From the NCBI RefSeq assembly GCF_013149805.1, contig NZ_JABEZT010000001.1:186001-250000 (forward strand): DNA of 64,000 bases, in the 5' to 3' direction. The DNA comes from Isoptericola chiayiensis. GTDB taxonomy: Bacteria; Actinomycetota; Actinomycetes; Actinomycetales; Cellulomonadaceae. Below the pieces are notes generated by a model. It did no database searches. It was not told the DNA's origin and saw only the letters and a list, made by a program, of their open reading frames with translations. Below, one piece after another: positions 11,465-20,789 of the stretch. The position numbers were made by a program, and so were the translations under genes. How positions within the stretch are numbered: the first letter of the stretch is position 1; each line of letters starts with the position of its first letter.

Positions 11465-11820
11465 GATTCTCCCGGGTCGGGGACGGTGACTCGCCGTCGG
11501 TCAGGTGTCGTGTGACCGTGCGGGGCTACCCGCACCGCGGGGAGATCCCCGGGGACGACGTTCTGCGCTGACTTCACACTAGGACACCTCGGGCTGCGCA
11601 CTTCGCCCGCAATGTATGAATACCGATGATCTGTGTCACGATCTGGTCCGATTCGTTACTGGGCTGTGACTTTCCGGCCCTTCCAGGCCTCCATTGGGAA
11701 TGTTTGTCCCTTCCCGGCGCCGTGAGGATCCTCACGAGATCCCCCACGCCGAGACCGGCCGACGGACCGGCCGGACCGGACATCTCGGTCCGGTTCGCGC
11801 GAGGCCCGTAAGGTTGCCCC
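11465..11820. promoter_or_regulatory. 356-bp divergent intergenic region upstream of proV and the DUF1275 gene
   Basis: No gene was seen here. On the minus strand a -10-like TAGTGT (complement of 11576-11581) would give a proV leader of about 105 nt. That leader contains a perfect 7-bp hairpin with a 4-nt loop (11518-11535). A moderately AT-richer stretch lies at about 11600-11700. The importer may be osmotically regulated from here, but no known riboswitch was recognised. Confidence 0.35.
11809..11814 (+). promoter_or_regulatory. -10 box TAAGGT for a leaderless DUF1275 mRNA
   Basis: TAAGGT plus a 6-nt spacer leads straight into the GTG at 11821, with no Shine-Dalgarno sequence. This supports that start codon. 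Confidence 0.45.
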
Positions 11821-12489
11821 GTGCCTCGCGACAAGCTCCACCTCGGCCTCATGCTGGCCCTGACCTTCTCCACCGGGATCGCCGACGCCGTCGGCTACCT
11901 CGGCCTGGACCGCGTCTTCACCGGCAACATGACCGGGAACGTCGTCATCCTCGGCATGGGTCTGGCCGGCGCCGACGACCTGCCCGTGGTCGGTCCGTTG
12001 CTCGCCTTCGCGACGTTCTTGACCGGCGCGGCGTTCGGCGGGTTCGTCCTGCGCCGCCAGGAGGCCGGCTGGTCGTGGCGCACGACGTCGTGCTTCGGCC
12101 TGGTCGCAGCGGTCATGGTGGCCCTGACGATCCTGCTGACGGTGTTCGACGGCGACATGCCGCACGCCGTGCAGCTCACGGTCACCGGACTGCTCGCCGC
12201 AGCCATGGGACTGCAGGCCGCCGCCGCCCGCCACCTGGCCGTCAAGGAGATCACCACCGTCGTGGTCACCAGCGCCATCACCGGCCTCGCGATGGACTCG
12301 CGGCTGGTCGGGGGGCACGGCCGCCACGTGTGGCGCCGGGTCGCGGCCATCGGGCTGCTCGGCGCGGGCGCGTGCGCCGGGGCGCTGCTCCTGCAGGCCC
12401 ACCTCGCGCTCGGCGTCGCCGCGAGCGCCGCCATCACCCTGGCCGTCACCCTGCTGGGTCATCTGAGAGGACGGGAGATCACCCGATGA
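11821..12489 (+). CDS. DUF1275 (YoaK-type) membrane protein
   Basis: 222 residues, about six hydrophobic segments. The DUF1275 signature is near the N-terminus (TGIADAVGYLGL, then FTGNMTGNVVILG). The middle region carries the family's AARHLAVKEITTVVVTSAITGL. Family function is unknown. The stop codon overlaps the ATG of the gamma-glutamyltransferase gene (ATGA), so the two are coupled. Confidence 0.85.
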   Translation: MPRDKLHLGLMLALTFSTGIADAVGYLGLDRVFTGNMTGNVVILGMGLAGADDLPVVGPLLAFATFLTGAAFGGFVLRRQEAGWSWRTTSCFGLVAAVMVALTILLTVFDGDMPHAVQLTVTGLLAAAMGLQAAAARHLAVKEITTVVVTSAITGLAMDSRLVGGHGRHVWRRVAAIGLLGAGACAGALLLQAHLALGVAASAAITLAVTLLGHLRGREITR

Positions 12490-14276
12490 CGTTCACCGCA
12501 CCACCGGCCCACCTGACCCGCCCCGACCTGCAGGGCACCCACGGCACGGCCGCCTCGACCCACTGGCTGGCCACGGCGACCGCCCAGTCGGTGCTGGAGC
12601 GCGACGGCAACGCGTTCGACGCCGGCTGTGCCGCAGCGTTCGTGCTGCACGTCGTCGAACCGCACCTCAACGGCCCCGGCGGCGACCTGGTCGGCCTGTT
12701 CGCGACGGCGCAGGCACCCGCCGCCCCGCAGGTCCTCATGGGGCAGGGGCCGGCGCCCGCCGGCGCGACCATCGAGCACTACCGCGACCACGAGGGCCTC
12801 GAGCTCGTCCCCGGCTCCGGAGCCCTGGCGGCCGCCGTCCCCGGTGCCGTCGACGCCTGGCTGCTGCTGCTGCGCGACCACGGCACCTGGTCCGTGCGCG
12901 ACGTGCTCGCCTACGCCGTCGGCTACGCTCGTGACGGCCACCCCGTGCTGCCCGCCGTCGCCGCCGCCGTCGAACGCGTCGCCGACCTGTTCGGCCGCCA
13001 CTGGCCGACGTCCGCGGCCCGCTGGCTGCCGCACGGCCGTCCACCGCAGGCCGGCGAGACGATCACCAACCCCGAGTACGCCGACCTGCTCGACGCGCTC
13101 GCCGACGCCGCCGACGCCTCACCCGGCGACCGCGCGGCCTCCGTCGACGCCGCGCGCGACGCCTGGCGCACCCGCGTCGGCGCCGCCGTCGAACCGTTCG
13201 TCCGCACCCCCCACCGCCACTCCGACGGCCGCGACCACGCCGGCGTGATCACCGCCGCCGACGTCGAGAGCTTCCGCGCCAGCTACGAGCAGCCGACGAC
13301 GGCGCAGTTCCGCGGCCGCACCGTCGTCAAGCCCGGCGCGTGGACCCAGGGACCCGTGCTGCTGCAGTCGCTGCGGATCCTCGACGGGTTCGACGACGAC
13401 CGGCTCGACGTCGCCACCGAGCTCGGCGCGCACACCGTGCTGGAGACGCTCAAGCTGGCGCTCGCCGACCGGGACGTCTGGTACGGGGACGCCGAGGTGC
13501 CGTTGAGCGACCTGCTCTCCGAGGAGCACGCCGCCGGACGCCGAGCCCTGATCGGCGAACGCGCCTCGCACGAGGTGCGCCCCGGCGTCGTGCCCGGACG
13601 CACCGCTCCCCCGCTGCCGCCGCTGCGCACGACCGGACCGACGTCGTCGGACACCGGAGAACCCACCGTCGCCTCGAGCGGCGCCGTGAAGGGCGACACC
13701 TGCCACCTCGACGTGGTGGACCGCTGGGGCAACATGCTCAGCGCGACGCCGTCCGGCGGCTGGCTGACGTCCTCCCCCACCGTGCCCGGGCTCGGGTTCT
13801 GCCTCGGCACCCGCCTGCAGATGACCTGGCTCGACGCGGACTCGCCGTCCGCGCTGACCCCCGGCGTGCGACCGCGCACCACGCTGTCACCCACGCTGGT
13901 GCTCGCGGACGGTGTCCCCGTGCTGGCCTGCGGCACCCCGGGCGGCGACCAGCAGGACCAGTGGCAGCTGCCCTTCCTGCTGCGCGTCCTCGCCGGCGGG
14001 TGGACCCCGCAGCAGGCCATCGACGCACCCACCCTGCACACCACCTCGGCCGTCGGGTCGTTCTGGCCGCGCACCTGGGTGCCCGGCGGCGCCGTCGTCG
14101 AGGACCGGCTCGGCGCCGACGTGCTCGCCGGGCTCGCCGAACGCGGCCACGCGCTCACCCTCGCCGGCGACTGGGCGCTCGGACGGCTCACCGCCGTGAC
14201 GCGCGACCCGGCGACCGGGGTGCTCGGCGCGGCGGCGAACCCGCGGGGGCAGCAGGGGTACGCCGCCGGGCGGTGA
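12486..14276 (+). CDS. gamma-glutamyltransferase family protein
   Basis: 596 residues, a single-chain precursor of the Ntn-hydrolase GGT family, which cleaves or transfers gamma-glutamyl groups (for example from glutathione or gamma-glutamyl peptides). The precursor would self-cleave before Thr405 in the motif DTCHLDVVDRWGNMLSAT; most GGTs have T-T-H here, so T-C-H is a small variation. The large-subunit part has NAFDAGCAAAFVLHVVEPHLNGPGGD. The small subunit carries GTPGGDQQDQWQLPFLL. No signal peptide is evident, so it may be cytosolic. ATGA overlap with the DUF1275 gene. The substrate is unknown. Confidence 0.88.
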   Translation: MTFTAPPAHLTRPDLQGTHGTAASTHWLATATAQSVLERDGNAFDAGCAAAFVLHVVEPHLNGPGGDLVGLFATAQAPAAPQVLMGQGPAPAGATIEHYRDHEGLELVPGSGALAAAVPGAVDAWLLLLRDHGTWSVRDVLAYAVGYARDGHPVLPAVAAAVERVADLFGRHWPTSAARWLPHGRPPQAGETITNPEYADLLDALADAADASPGDRAASVDAARDAWRTRVGAAVEPFVRTPHRHSDGRDHAGVITAADVESFRASYEQPTTAQFRGRTVVKPGAWTQGPVLLQSLRILDGFDDDRLDVATELGAHTVLETLKLALADRDVWYGDAEVPLSDLLSEEHAAGRRALIGERASHEVRPGVVPGRTAPPLPPLRTTGPTSSDTGEPTVASSGAVKGDTCHLDVVDRWGNMLSATPSGGWLTSSPTVPGLGFCLGTRLQMTWLDADSPSALTPGVRPRTTLSPTLVLADGVPVLACGTPGGDQQDQWQLPFLLRVLAGGWTPQQAIDAPTLHTTSAVGSFWPRTWVPGGAVVEDRLGADVLAGLAERGHALTLAGDWALGRLTAVTRDPATGVLGAAANPRGQQGYAAGR

Positions 14277-14292
14277 CGGCGTCCTGACGTCG

Positions 14293-14298
14293 TAGGAT
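14293..14298 (+). promoter_or_regulatory. -10 box TAGGAT before the first island glycerophosphotransferase
   Basis: TAGGAT lies 37 bases ahead of the TTG start at 14336, leaving a short leader with the ribosome site AGAAGG (14321-14326). GGTGAC about 15 bases upstream is a weak -35. Confidence 0.4.
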
Positions 14299-14335
14299 GT
14301 CCCGAACCTCCACCCCGTCGAGAAGGTAGCGACCC

Positions 14336-15541
14336 TTGTCCCTGATCAGAGACCTCCAGGCGCTGGCCACCGCCGTCACCAGAACCGTGATACGGCGCCG
14401 CAACCGCCGGGCGTGGAGCAGCTACGAGGCGTCGCGCCCTGCTCCGAGGGAGACCTTCGAGGCCGCGATCTTCTTCGCCGACTCCCCGGTGAACCTGTAC
14501 CAGATCCAGCAGTGGTACGAGCCGATGCGCAAGCTCGCCGAGACCCACCCCGTCGCCGTGATCGTGCGCAACGTCGCGACCGCCGTCGCGCTCAAGGACG
14601 AGTGCCCGCTACCCGTCATCTACCAGCCGTTTATCGCCGAGACCGAGTCCTGGCTCGAGACGCAGCGCATCGGTGCCGTCTTCTACGTGAACCAGAACAT
14701 CGTGAACTTCCGCATGATGCGATTCCGGGACCCGGCGCACATCTTCATCAGCCACGGTGAGTCCGACAAGGACTACATGGCCTCCAACCAGCTCAAGGCC
14801 TACGACTACACGTTCATCGCCGGTCAGGCCGCCTACGAGCGGCTCGGACGCCGTCTCGTCGACTTCGACCGGGACAAGCACCTGCGGCGCATCGGTCGGC
14901 CCCAGGTCGACGTGCCGCCGGCCGGCCCGTCCCTGCCTGACGACGACCGCAGCGTCGTGCTCTACGCGCCCACCTGGGAGGGCGACCGCCCGTCGATGAG
15001 CTACTCGTCGCTCGTCTCGCACGCCCCCGCCATGATCGACGCGCTCGTCGCCACCGGACGGCACCGGATCATCTACCGGCCGCACCCGCGCACCGGCGTC
15101 GTCGACCCTGCCTACCGGGACGCTCACCGCGCGGTCGTCGAGCGTCTCCAGAAGGCGAACGCCGCCGACCCTGCCGCACGACACCTGGTCGACACCGACT
15201 CCGTCTTCGGGTGGCAGCTCGGGGTGTCCGACGTCTGCGTCGCCGACATCTCCGCCGTTGCCTTCGACTTCCTCGCCACCGGCAAGCCCCTGCTGCTGAC
15301 CGAACCCGCGTCCCCCGACACCGAGGTCGACCGGGACGGACTCGCCGGAAAGATCCGCACCTTCCGGGCCGACGAGGCAGCGGCCGTGCTCTCCGTGATC
15401 GACGACGTCGCGCACGGCGAGGACCGCGGCCGCTACGAGCAGATCGTCGAGCACTACTTCGGTGACACGACGCCAGGGGCATCGTTGCAACGGTTCCTCG
15501 ACGTCTCCGACAAGGTCATCCGGCACCGGCAGACCGTCTGA
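14336..15541 (+). CDS. CDP-glycerol glycerophosphotransferase family protein (short form)
   Basis: 401 residues. Predicted to transfer glycerol phosphate from CDP-glycerol to a lipid-linked or polymer acceptor at the inner membrane face. The basic N-terminus (RRRNRR) may bind membrane. Motifs shared with two paralogues at 20790-22043 and 31812-33080: YQIQQWYEPM near residue 58, ISHGESDKDYMASNQLKAYD near 140, VLYAPTWEGD, IIYRPHPRTG and the C-terminal DISAVAFDFLATGKP. The TTG start is supported by AGAAGG nine bases upstream. The acceptor is unknown, and no phosphate chain length can be predicted. Confidence 0.85.
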   Translation: MSLIRDLQALATAVTRTVIRRRNRRAWSSYEASRPAPRETFEAAIFFADSPVNLYQIQQWYEPMRKLAETHPVAVIVRNVATAVALKDECPLPVIYQPFIAETESWLETQRIGAVFYVNQNIVNFRMMRFRDPAHIFISHGESDKDYMASNQLKAYDYTFIAGQAAYERLGRRLVDFDRDKHLRRIGRPQVDVPPAGPSLPDDDRSVVLYAPTWEGDRPSMSYSSLVSHAPAMIDALVATGRHRIIYRPHPRTGVVDPAYRDAHRAVVERLQKANAADPAARHLVDTDSVFGWQLGVSDVCVADISAVAFDFLATGKPLLLTEPASPDTEVDRDGLAGKIRTFRADEAAAVLSVIDDVAHGEDRGRYEQIVEHYFGDTTPGASLQRFLDVSDKVIRHRQTV

Positions 15542-15563
15542 CGAGGCCGGCTGCCCGGACCGA

Positions 15564-15595
15564 CACCCGGTGCGGGCACTGTCCCGCACCGGGTG
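15564..15595. terminator. bidirectional hairpin terminator
   Basis: A perfect 13-bp stem (CACCCGGTGCGGG/CCCGCACCGGGTG) with a 6-nt loop, between the convergent glycerophosphotransferase and LicD genes. Confidence 0.75.
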
Positions 15596-15609
15596 CGCTC
15601 CCTACGAGC

Positions 15610-17157
15610 TCATCCGTCCAGCCGCCAGGGCCAGTCGTAGTACGGGTCCGAGACGGACCACCCGTCGCCATAGCGCTCGGCGAGGAATGCCTCCGGCTTC
15701 GCCGGGCCGAGCAGCTCACGCCCCTTGAAGGTGATGGGCGCAGGGGGCATGACGATCGACGTCGCGATGGACCGCAGCTTCATCTTCTCCATGTGCAACG
15801 TGGTGCGCTCACCATCGACGAACAGCGGGAAGACGTCGACGTGCAGACCGTTCGACGGGTCGTGCAGGTGGAAGTTGGTGTACGAGTTCGGTCGGGTGAC
15901 CTTCCACCCCTTCTGCTGGAGGGCCAGGCGGAGCTCCCCGAGAACCGGCTCCGCGCTGTCACGATCCATGGCTTCGAGCGGAACCATCAGGTCGACGTCG
16001 TCGTCGTGAGCCAGGAAGTCCTTCTCGCGGACCGCTCCGAGCAGTGTGCCGTAGGCGAGCATCGTCGGGTACCCGAGGTCGCCGAGAAGCCGGGACGCAC
16101 GTTCGATCGTGTCCAGGTACTCGTCCGACCGTGCTCGAAGTCCGCCGTCGTCGACCAGGCCGTGCCGCGACAGCACCGCCGGAGGAGTACCGACGACCTC
16201 TCCGGCCGCGTTGGCCTCTCGCGCGAGTCTTTCCAGTCTGGCCCGCGTCCGCAGGAGCAGGTGGAACGTGCGGATCGACGTCGCCGTGGTGGGTACCCGA
16301 TGCCGCTCGGCCGCGAGGGCGTGGCCTAGCAGGGCCCATTCGTCGTCGCTCGGCTCCTCGTCGTCGGACCCCGGCTCCAGACGGATCGCTGACAGCACCA
16401 GACGCTGCTCAGTCGGGTCGGCCGTCAGCAGGCCTTCGCGCGCCCGGTCGGCCAGGCGGGCGAGGAGCTCGCGCCGCAGTGCGCGCGCCCGCTCCACGCT
16501 GCCGAGGTCCTCGTCCGTCACGGTGATCGCGGTCAGTCGTGCCAGGAGGTCGAGCGTGGAGCGCACCACACGATCCGAATCGGTCGAGACCGGCGTGAAC
16601 CGGCCGTCGTCCGCCGCGTACGCCACCGTGAGCCGCCGGTTGCGCCGTCCGAAACCGTCCAACCTGTTGTAGACCCTGATCTCATCGACGTCCAACGTCT
16701 CCGCGAGCCACATCCGCCACCAGGGTCCGACCTCCCGCTTCGTGCGGATGCCACCCATCATGAACGGCGAGCGGTCGTCTTTCGTCGCGTCGGAGCTCTG
16801 GGTGACGTCGACCCTGTCGCCGTCCAGAGCTATCCGCCGCCCCCCGCGGTACAGCTCGATCCCGCGAAGGTCGAGCTGCCCCTCCTCGCGACGCGGAAGG
16901 AAGAGCTCGATCTCACGCACCCCGCCCGTCACCGCCACCGCCAGGTAGTTGGCGGCGATCCCGCCGAAGTACCCGAGTGACGGGAGGATCTCCGTGGTCC
17001 CCGGTTCACGGCGCAACCGGCTGCGTTCACGACGAGGACGCTCGACCTTCGCGTCGGTCGCTCCGTCCACCGGCATGACGGCACTCGGCGGCGCGCTCCT
17101 CCGGTCGCGGGGCACGACCCGTGCCAGAAGGTCTCTAACTGCTCGGCGGATCGGCAT
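15610..17157 (-). CDS. LicD-family phosphotransferase with N-terminal discoidin-like region
   Basis: 515 residues. The C-terminal about 180 residues are a LicD/fukutin-type nucleotidyltransferase fold. The core is LAYGTLLGAVREKDFLAHDD followed by DVDLMV (residues about 365-395), then LHVDVFPLF and the C-terminal DPYYDWPWRLDG. LicD proteins move phosphocholine or other phospho-groups onto teichoic acids and sugars. Residues about 60-210 resemble a discoidin (F5/8C) sugar-binding sandwich (for example IRVYNRLDGFGRRNRRLTV), a weak match by eye. ATG at 17157 overlaps the upstream stop (TGATG), coupling it to the GT2-TagF fusion. The transferred group is unknown. Confidence 0.82.
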   Translation of the reverse strand: MPIRRAVRDLLARVVPRDRRSAPPSAVMPVDGATDAKVERPRRERSRLRREPGTTEILPSLGYFGGIAANYLAVAVTGGVREIELFLPRREEGQLDLRGIELYRGGRRIALDGDRVDVTQSSDATKDDRSPFMMGGIRTKREVGPWWRMWLAETLDVDEIRVYNRLDGFGRRNRRLTVAYAADDGRFTPVSTDSDRVVRSTLDLLARLTAITVTDEDLGSVERARALRRELLARLADRAREGLLTADPTEQRLVLSAIRLEPGSDDEEPSDDEWALLGHALAAERHRVPTTATSIRTFHLLLRTRARLERLAREANAAGEVVGTPPAVLSRHGLVDDGGLRARSDEYLDTIERASRLLGDLGYPTMLAYGTLLGAVREKDFLAHDDDVDLMVPLEAMDRDSAEPVLGELRLALQQKGWKVTRPNSYTNFHLHDPSNGLHVDVFPLFVDGERTTLHMEKMKLRSIATSIVMPPAPITFKGRELLGPAKPEAFLAERYGDGWSVSDPYYDWPWRLDG

Positions 17158-20100
17158 CAGGGCTCCTGTCGTGCGGTCAGGCGCTCGACGACGCGCTCAG
17201 CCGCACGTCCGTCGTCGTGTGGCGCGAACTCGGCGACGAAGGCGTCGTAGTCGCTCCCGTGCGCCGCCCAGTAGTCGGAGGCCAGCGCGTCGACCAGCTC
17301 CGACGTGCTCGCGCAGAGCGGGCCGGGTGCGATCCTGCGCAGGTCGCGGTAGAAACCGCGCGTCGTACCCGCGTAGAGGTCCAGGTCCGGGACCAGGAAG
17401 TAGATCGGTCGACGCAGGACCGCGAAGTCGAACATGATCGACGAGTAGTCCGTCACCAGGACGTCGGCAGCCAGCATCAGCTCGTTGACGTCGGGATGGC
17501 TGGTGACGTCGATGACGGAGTCCGGCAGGCTGCTCGTGGCCGATGCGGTGTTGGCATGGCCGCGGTAGAGCACGACCGTCCCCCGCGGCAGCTGTTCGGC
17601 GTCGAGGTACGAGACCCGACCGTACGACGTCGCCGAGCGCAGGTTGTCCCGCCACGTCGGCGCATAGAGGAGGACGCGGTCGTCGTCGCCGATCCCCAGC
17701 CGGTCACGCATCTCCCGGCGCGTGGTCGTCGCCGTGCCGTCGAGGAGGCTGTCGTTCCGCGGATATCCGGTGACCAGGACGTCGCCGTCGTACCCGAAGG
17801 CCTCGGGAAAGATCTGGGCGGAGTAGTCGTTCTGGGCGAGCAGCAGATCCCAGGACGCGGCCTCCCGCTCCATCAGCCGGCGGTAGGTGATCGAGAGGTT
17901 GGCGTCCGGGACGTGGTTGCCGATCTTCTTGAGCGGCGTGCCGTGCCACGTCTGGACGTATTTCTGCCCCGGCCGCTTCGTGAAGTACCACGGCCAGTTG
18001 TTGTTGTTGACGAGGAGGCGGCAGTGCGCCAACGCGTCGTACCAGTCGGCCGAGTAGCGCAGCACCGCGGTCGCCCACGGCGGGACCGGGACGCGCAGGT
18101 CGGCGACGGACCAGTACTGGTCCAGTCCAGGGCTGGTGCGGTACAGCTCTCGGCTCAGTGCCAGCGGCGAGTCCCCGACCGAACGACCGTTGAAGACCTC
18201 GAACAGGACGGCGTCCCGCAACGGTCCGGCCGCTTCCCGATAGGAGTCCTGGAGCAGTCGCTGGCGTCGTCGGCCTCGAGCATCGTCGGAGAACGGTGGG
18301 CGCAGCACGACGCCCGGAGCACCGCTCGGCAGCGCGATCGGCTCCACACGGACGTCGCCACGGAGCAACTCTATCTGGAGGGAGGACCACAGCCCGGCGC
18401 CGATCCGGACGACGCCCGGCGTCGAAGCGCACTCGAGGGTGACCTCGTGCGGCTGACCGGGCGGGAGGTTCACGCCGTGCTCGTCGACGAGCGGGACGAC
18501 GACCCGGAACTCCCCGTGGTCGCCACCGGTCACCTCCACCGCGGAGGTGCGGCTGCCAGTACCCGTGAGCCGGCAACGCACGGGCTCGTCCGACGTCGAG
18601 GTCATCCACCCGACGATCTCGACACCGGCGTCGTGCACCCGGATCTGGTCGACCTCACCGACCAGCGGCCCTGAGTCGAGCGTCAGGTTGCCGAACTGCG
18701 TGGCCGCAAGCCGCCCGACCGCACCCCGGCCGGGACCGGAGCCGCACGACGGTGCCGCCCAGGACAGCCGCCGGGCGCTCTCGCCGCGGAGGCCCGTCGC
18801 CGAGAACGTCCAGGACCGTGGCGTGTCGAGCCACGCGCCCAGGTCGAACCGGGCTGTCGTCCTGCCCGACTCGCTCGTGACGCGGGCCGTCGTCGACCTC
18901 CCCTCGGACGTGGCCACGAAGTCCGTGCGCTCCGCCCGGTGGTCCCCCACGTCGAGGACGAGCGTCGTGCCGTCCATCGAAGCACCAACAACCGGGACCC
19001 GGTTGGTCGTGAGGCGTCGCACGACGAGGGCGACGCTCTGGCGGTCCACGCACCACCTGCCGTCAACGTCCAGCCCGTCGAACACCGGGGCCCGACCCGG
19101 GCCTCGCGACCCCGGTCGTGCCAGCACGCCAGAACGGCTGAACCCGTCGACCGTGATCTCGACCTCGAAGGTGAAGCTTCGATCCTCCGCCGCGGACAGG
19201 TCGACGGTGGCGACGAACCCGCTCTGGGCGTGGTCGTTCCAGGGATCCTTGGCGAACGAGTCGACCGCCGGGTCGGGGTTCGGAGCGACATCTGCCTCGA
19301 TCCGCCCGCCGTTCCGGTCCAGCGCGAAGACACGCAGACGGACGTCCGATCCGTCGTCGACGGTCACCTGCGCGAGGTGTGCACTCCCGTGGAGCTCGAC
19401 GACCCCGTCACTGATGGTGACCGTGTCCGTCCGGGTGCGGACCTCGGCGTCGAGCTCCAACGAGCTGATCACGTCGTCGGGTTCGAGATCGAGGTCGCCG
19501 AAGTAGTCGGGATGCACCTCGGGGCGCCCCGCGATGATCCGTCCAGGAACCTTCCACGTCTGGGACTCCCGGCGCTCGAGCAGGGTGGCGAGGTCTGCCC
19601 GGTAGCCGTGATAGGTCGCCGCGGCGAACAGGCGGTCGGAGACCGGGACGTCCGTGAGGATCTCGTAGCCGGATTCGTCGAGGAAGTGCCTCACCCGCTC
19701 ACGCAGGAAGTCCCAGTACTCGGACGGCGTCCGCGGCACCTGCTCGTAGTACGGCCTCATGTCGAAGCCGATCGTCTTGACCTGCCAGGCACGCAACAGC
19801 TCGGCCGGCGCGTCCCGCATCTCCTCGGCGAGCTCGTCCAGCATCCCCCATCGGCCCACCAGGTCCTTCATCGTCGACTTCTGCTGAGTGATCGACGTGC
19901 CGTCGTCCCGGATGCGCCAGTGGCACACCACGTCGTCGAGGATGTCGAACGTTCCGTGCAGGTAGGCGCGCGCCGCCGGCGCCTGGTCCTCGTAGATGCC
20001 GTCGGGAAACTCCTTGACGACACGCCGGAAGAACTCGGTGCGGTAGAGCTTTGTCCAGGCGAAGACGTTCTTGAGCACGTCGGGCTCGTCCGCGAAGACC

Positions 20101-20624
20101 AGCCCACGCCGGGTCGTCGCGTGGAGCTTCTTCGCCCACGGCGGCATCTGCTGGCCGTCCACGGTGTCCCGGACGAGAGATCCCACGGCAAAGTCGGAGC
20201 CGCTCACGCGCAAGGAACGCAGCATCGCCTCGATCGCACCCGGCGGAAGGGTGTCGTCGGAGTCGACGAAGCAGAGCATCTGGCCACGGGCGTGCCGGAC
20301 TCCGGTGTTCCGCGCTGCACCCAGCCCGCCGTTGGCCTGCTGCACGATGCGGATCCGCCGGTCCTGTGCGGCGTAACGTCGAGCGATGTCGATGGAACCG
20401 TCGGGCGAACCGTCGTCCACCACGACGACGTCGAGTCGCGGGTGGGTCTGCGCCAGGATCGAGTCGAGACACTCACCGAGGTAGTCCTCGACGTTGTAGA
20501 CAGGGACGACCACGGAGACGAGCACCGACCGGCCTGCGGCTCGACGCTCGTCGAGGGGACGACGAAGCCCCGGGGGAACGAGGCCGTAGAGGCGCCGCAC
20601 GGCTCTCCTGGTGAACTCCTGCAC
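17157..20624 (-). CDS. bifunctional GT2 glycosyltransferase / CDP-glycerol glycerophosphotransferase
   Basis: 1155 residues. The N-terminal GT-A domain (about 33-300) has VSVVVPVYNVEDYL, VVVDDGSPDGS and the metal-binding DSDD at 121-124. A middle section (about 400-750) is predicted beta-rich and unrecognised. The C-terminal TagF-like domain holds LVNNNNWPWYF, QTWHGTPLKKIG near residue 890, LLYAPTWRDN and LVTDYSSIMFDFA. The protein could both add a sugar and transfer glycerol phosphate, as expected for a polymerase of glycosylated glycerol-phosphate units (inference). GTG at 20624 has poor Shine-Dalgarno context; an in-frame GTG at 20600 has AGGAG just ahead and is an alternative. Coupled to the LicD gene. 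Confidence 0.85.
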   Translation of the reverse strand: MQEFTRRAVRRLYGLVPPGLRRPLDERRAAGRSVLVSVVVPVYNVEDYLGECLDSILAQTHPRLDVVVVDDGSPDGSIDIARRYAAQDRRIRIVQQANGGLGAARNTGVRHARGQMLCFVDSDDTLPPGAIEAMLRSLRVSGSDFAVGSLVRDTVDGQQMPPWAKKLHATTRRGLVFADEPDVLKNVFAWTKLYRTEFFRRVVKEFPDGIYEDQAPAARAYLHGTFDILDDVVCHWRIRDDGTSITQQKSTMKDLVGRWGMLDELAEEMRDAPAELLRAWQVKTIGFDMRPYYEQVPRTPSEYWDFLRERVRHFLDESGYEILTDVPVSDRLFAAATYHGYRADLATLLERRESQTWKVPGRIIAGRPEVHPDYFGDLDLEPDDVISSLELDAEVRTRTDTVTISDGVVELHGSAHLAQVTVDDGSDVRLRVFALDRNGGRIEADVAPNPDPAVDSFAKDPWNDHAQSGFVATVDLSAAEDRSFTFEVEITVDGFSRSGVLARPGSRGPGRAPVFDGLDVDGRWCVDRQSVALVVRRLTTNRVPVVGASMDGTTLVLDVGDHRAERTDFVATSEGRSTTARVTSESGRTTARFDLGAWLDTPRSWTFSATGLRGESARRLSWAAPSCGSGPGRGAVGRLAATQFGNLTLDSGPLVGEVDQIRVHDAGVEIVGWMTSTSDEPVRCRLTGTGSRTSAVEVTGGDHGEFRVVVPLVDEHGVNLPPGQPHEVTLECASTPGVVRIGAGLWSSLQIELLRGDVRVEPIALPSGAPGVVLRPPFSDDARGRRRQRLLQDSYREAAGPLRDAVLFEVFNGRSVGDSPLALSRELYRTSPGLDQYWSVADLRVPVPPWATAVLRYSADWYDALAHCRLLVNNNNWPWYFTKRPGQKYVQTWHGTPLKKIGNHVPDANLSITYRRLMEREAASWDLLLAQNDYSAQIFPEAFGYDGDVLVTGYPRNDSLLDGTATTTRREMRDRLGIGDDDRVLLYAPTWRDNLRSATSYGRVSYLDAEQLPRGTVVLYRGHANTASATSSLPDSVIDVTSHPDVNELMLAADVLVTDYSSIMFDFAVLRRPIYFLVPDLDLYAGTTRGFYRDLRRIAPGPLCASTSELVDALASDYWAAHGSDYDAFVAEFAPHDDGRAAERVVERLTARQEP

Positions 20625-20789
20625 CCTGAAATGTCCTTAGCTCGTCGTCGAAGGCAGGACCCGAGCCCCCAGTCTGGCAGCGAGCCGGATCCAGGTCGGC
20701 CGCTCGAAGGTTACCCGAGCATCGATTCGCCGGACCACCGTCATCGTACGTTCACCACCGGCTCGCCCGGACGTACCCGGATGTCGCGC

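Noticed and set aside
11465-11820. ydaO-type (c-di-AMP) riboswitch upstream of the betaine importer
   Set aside because: Such elements can precede osmolyte transporters, but only one short hairpin and no recognisable core was seen.
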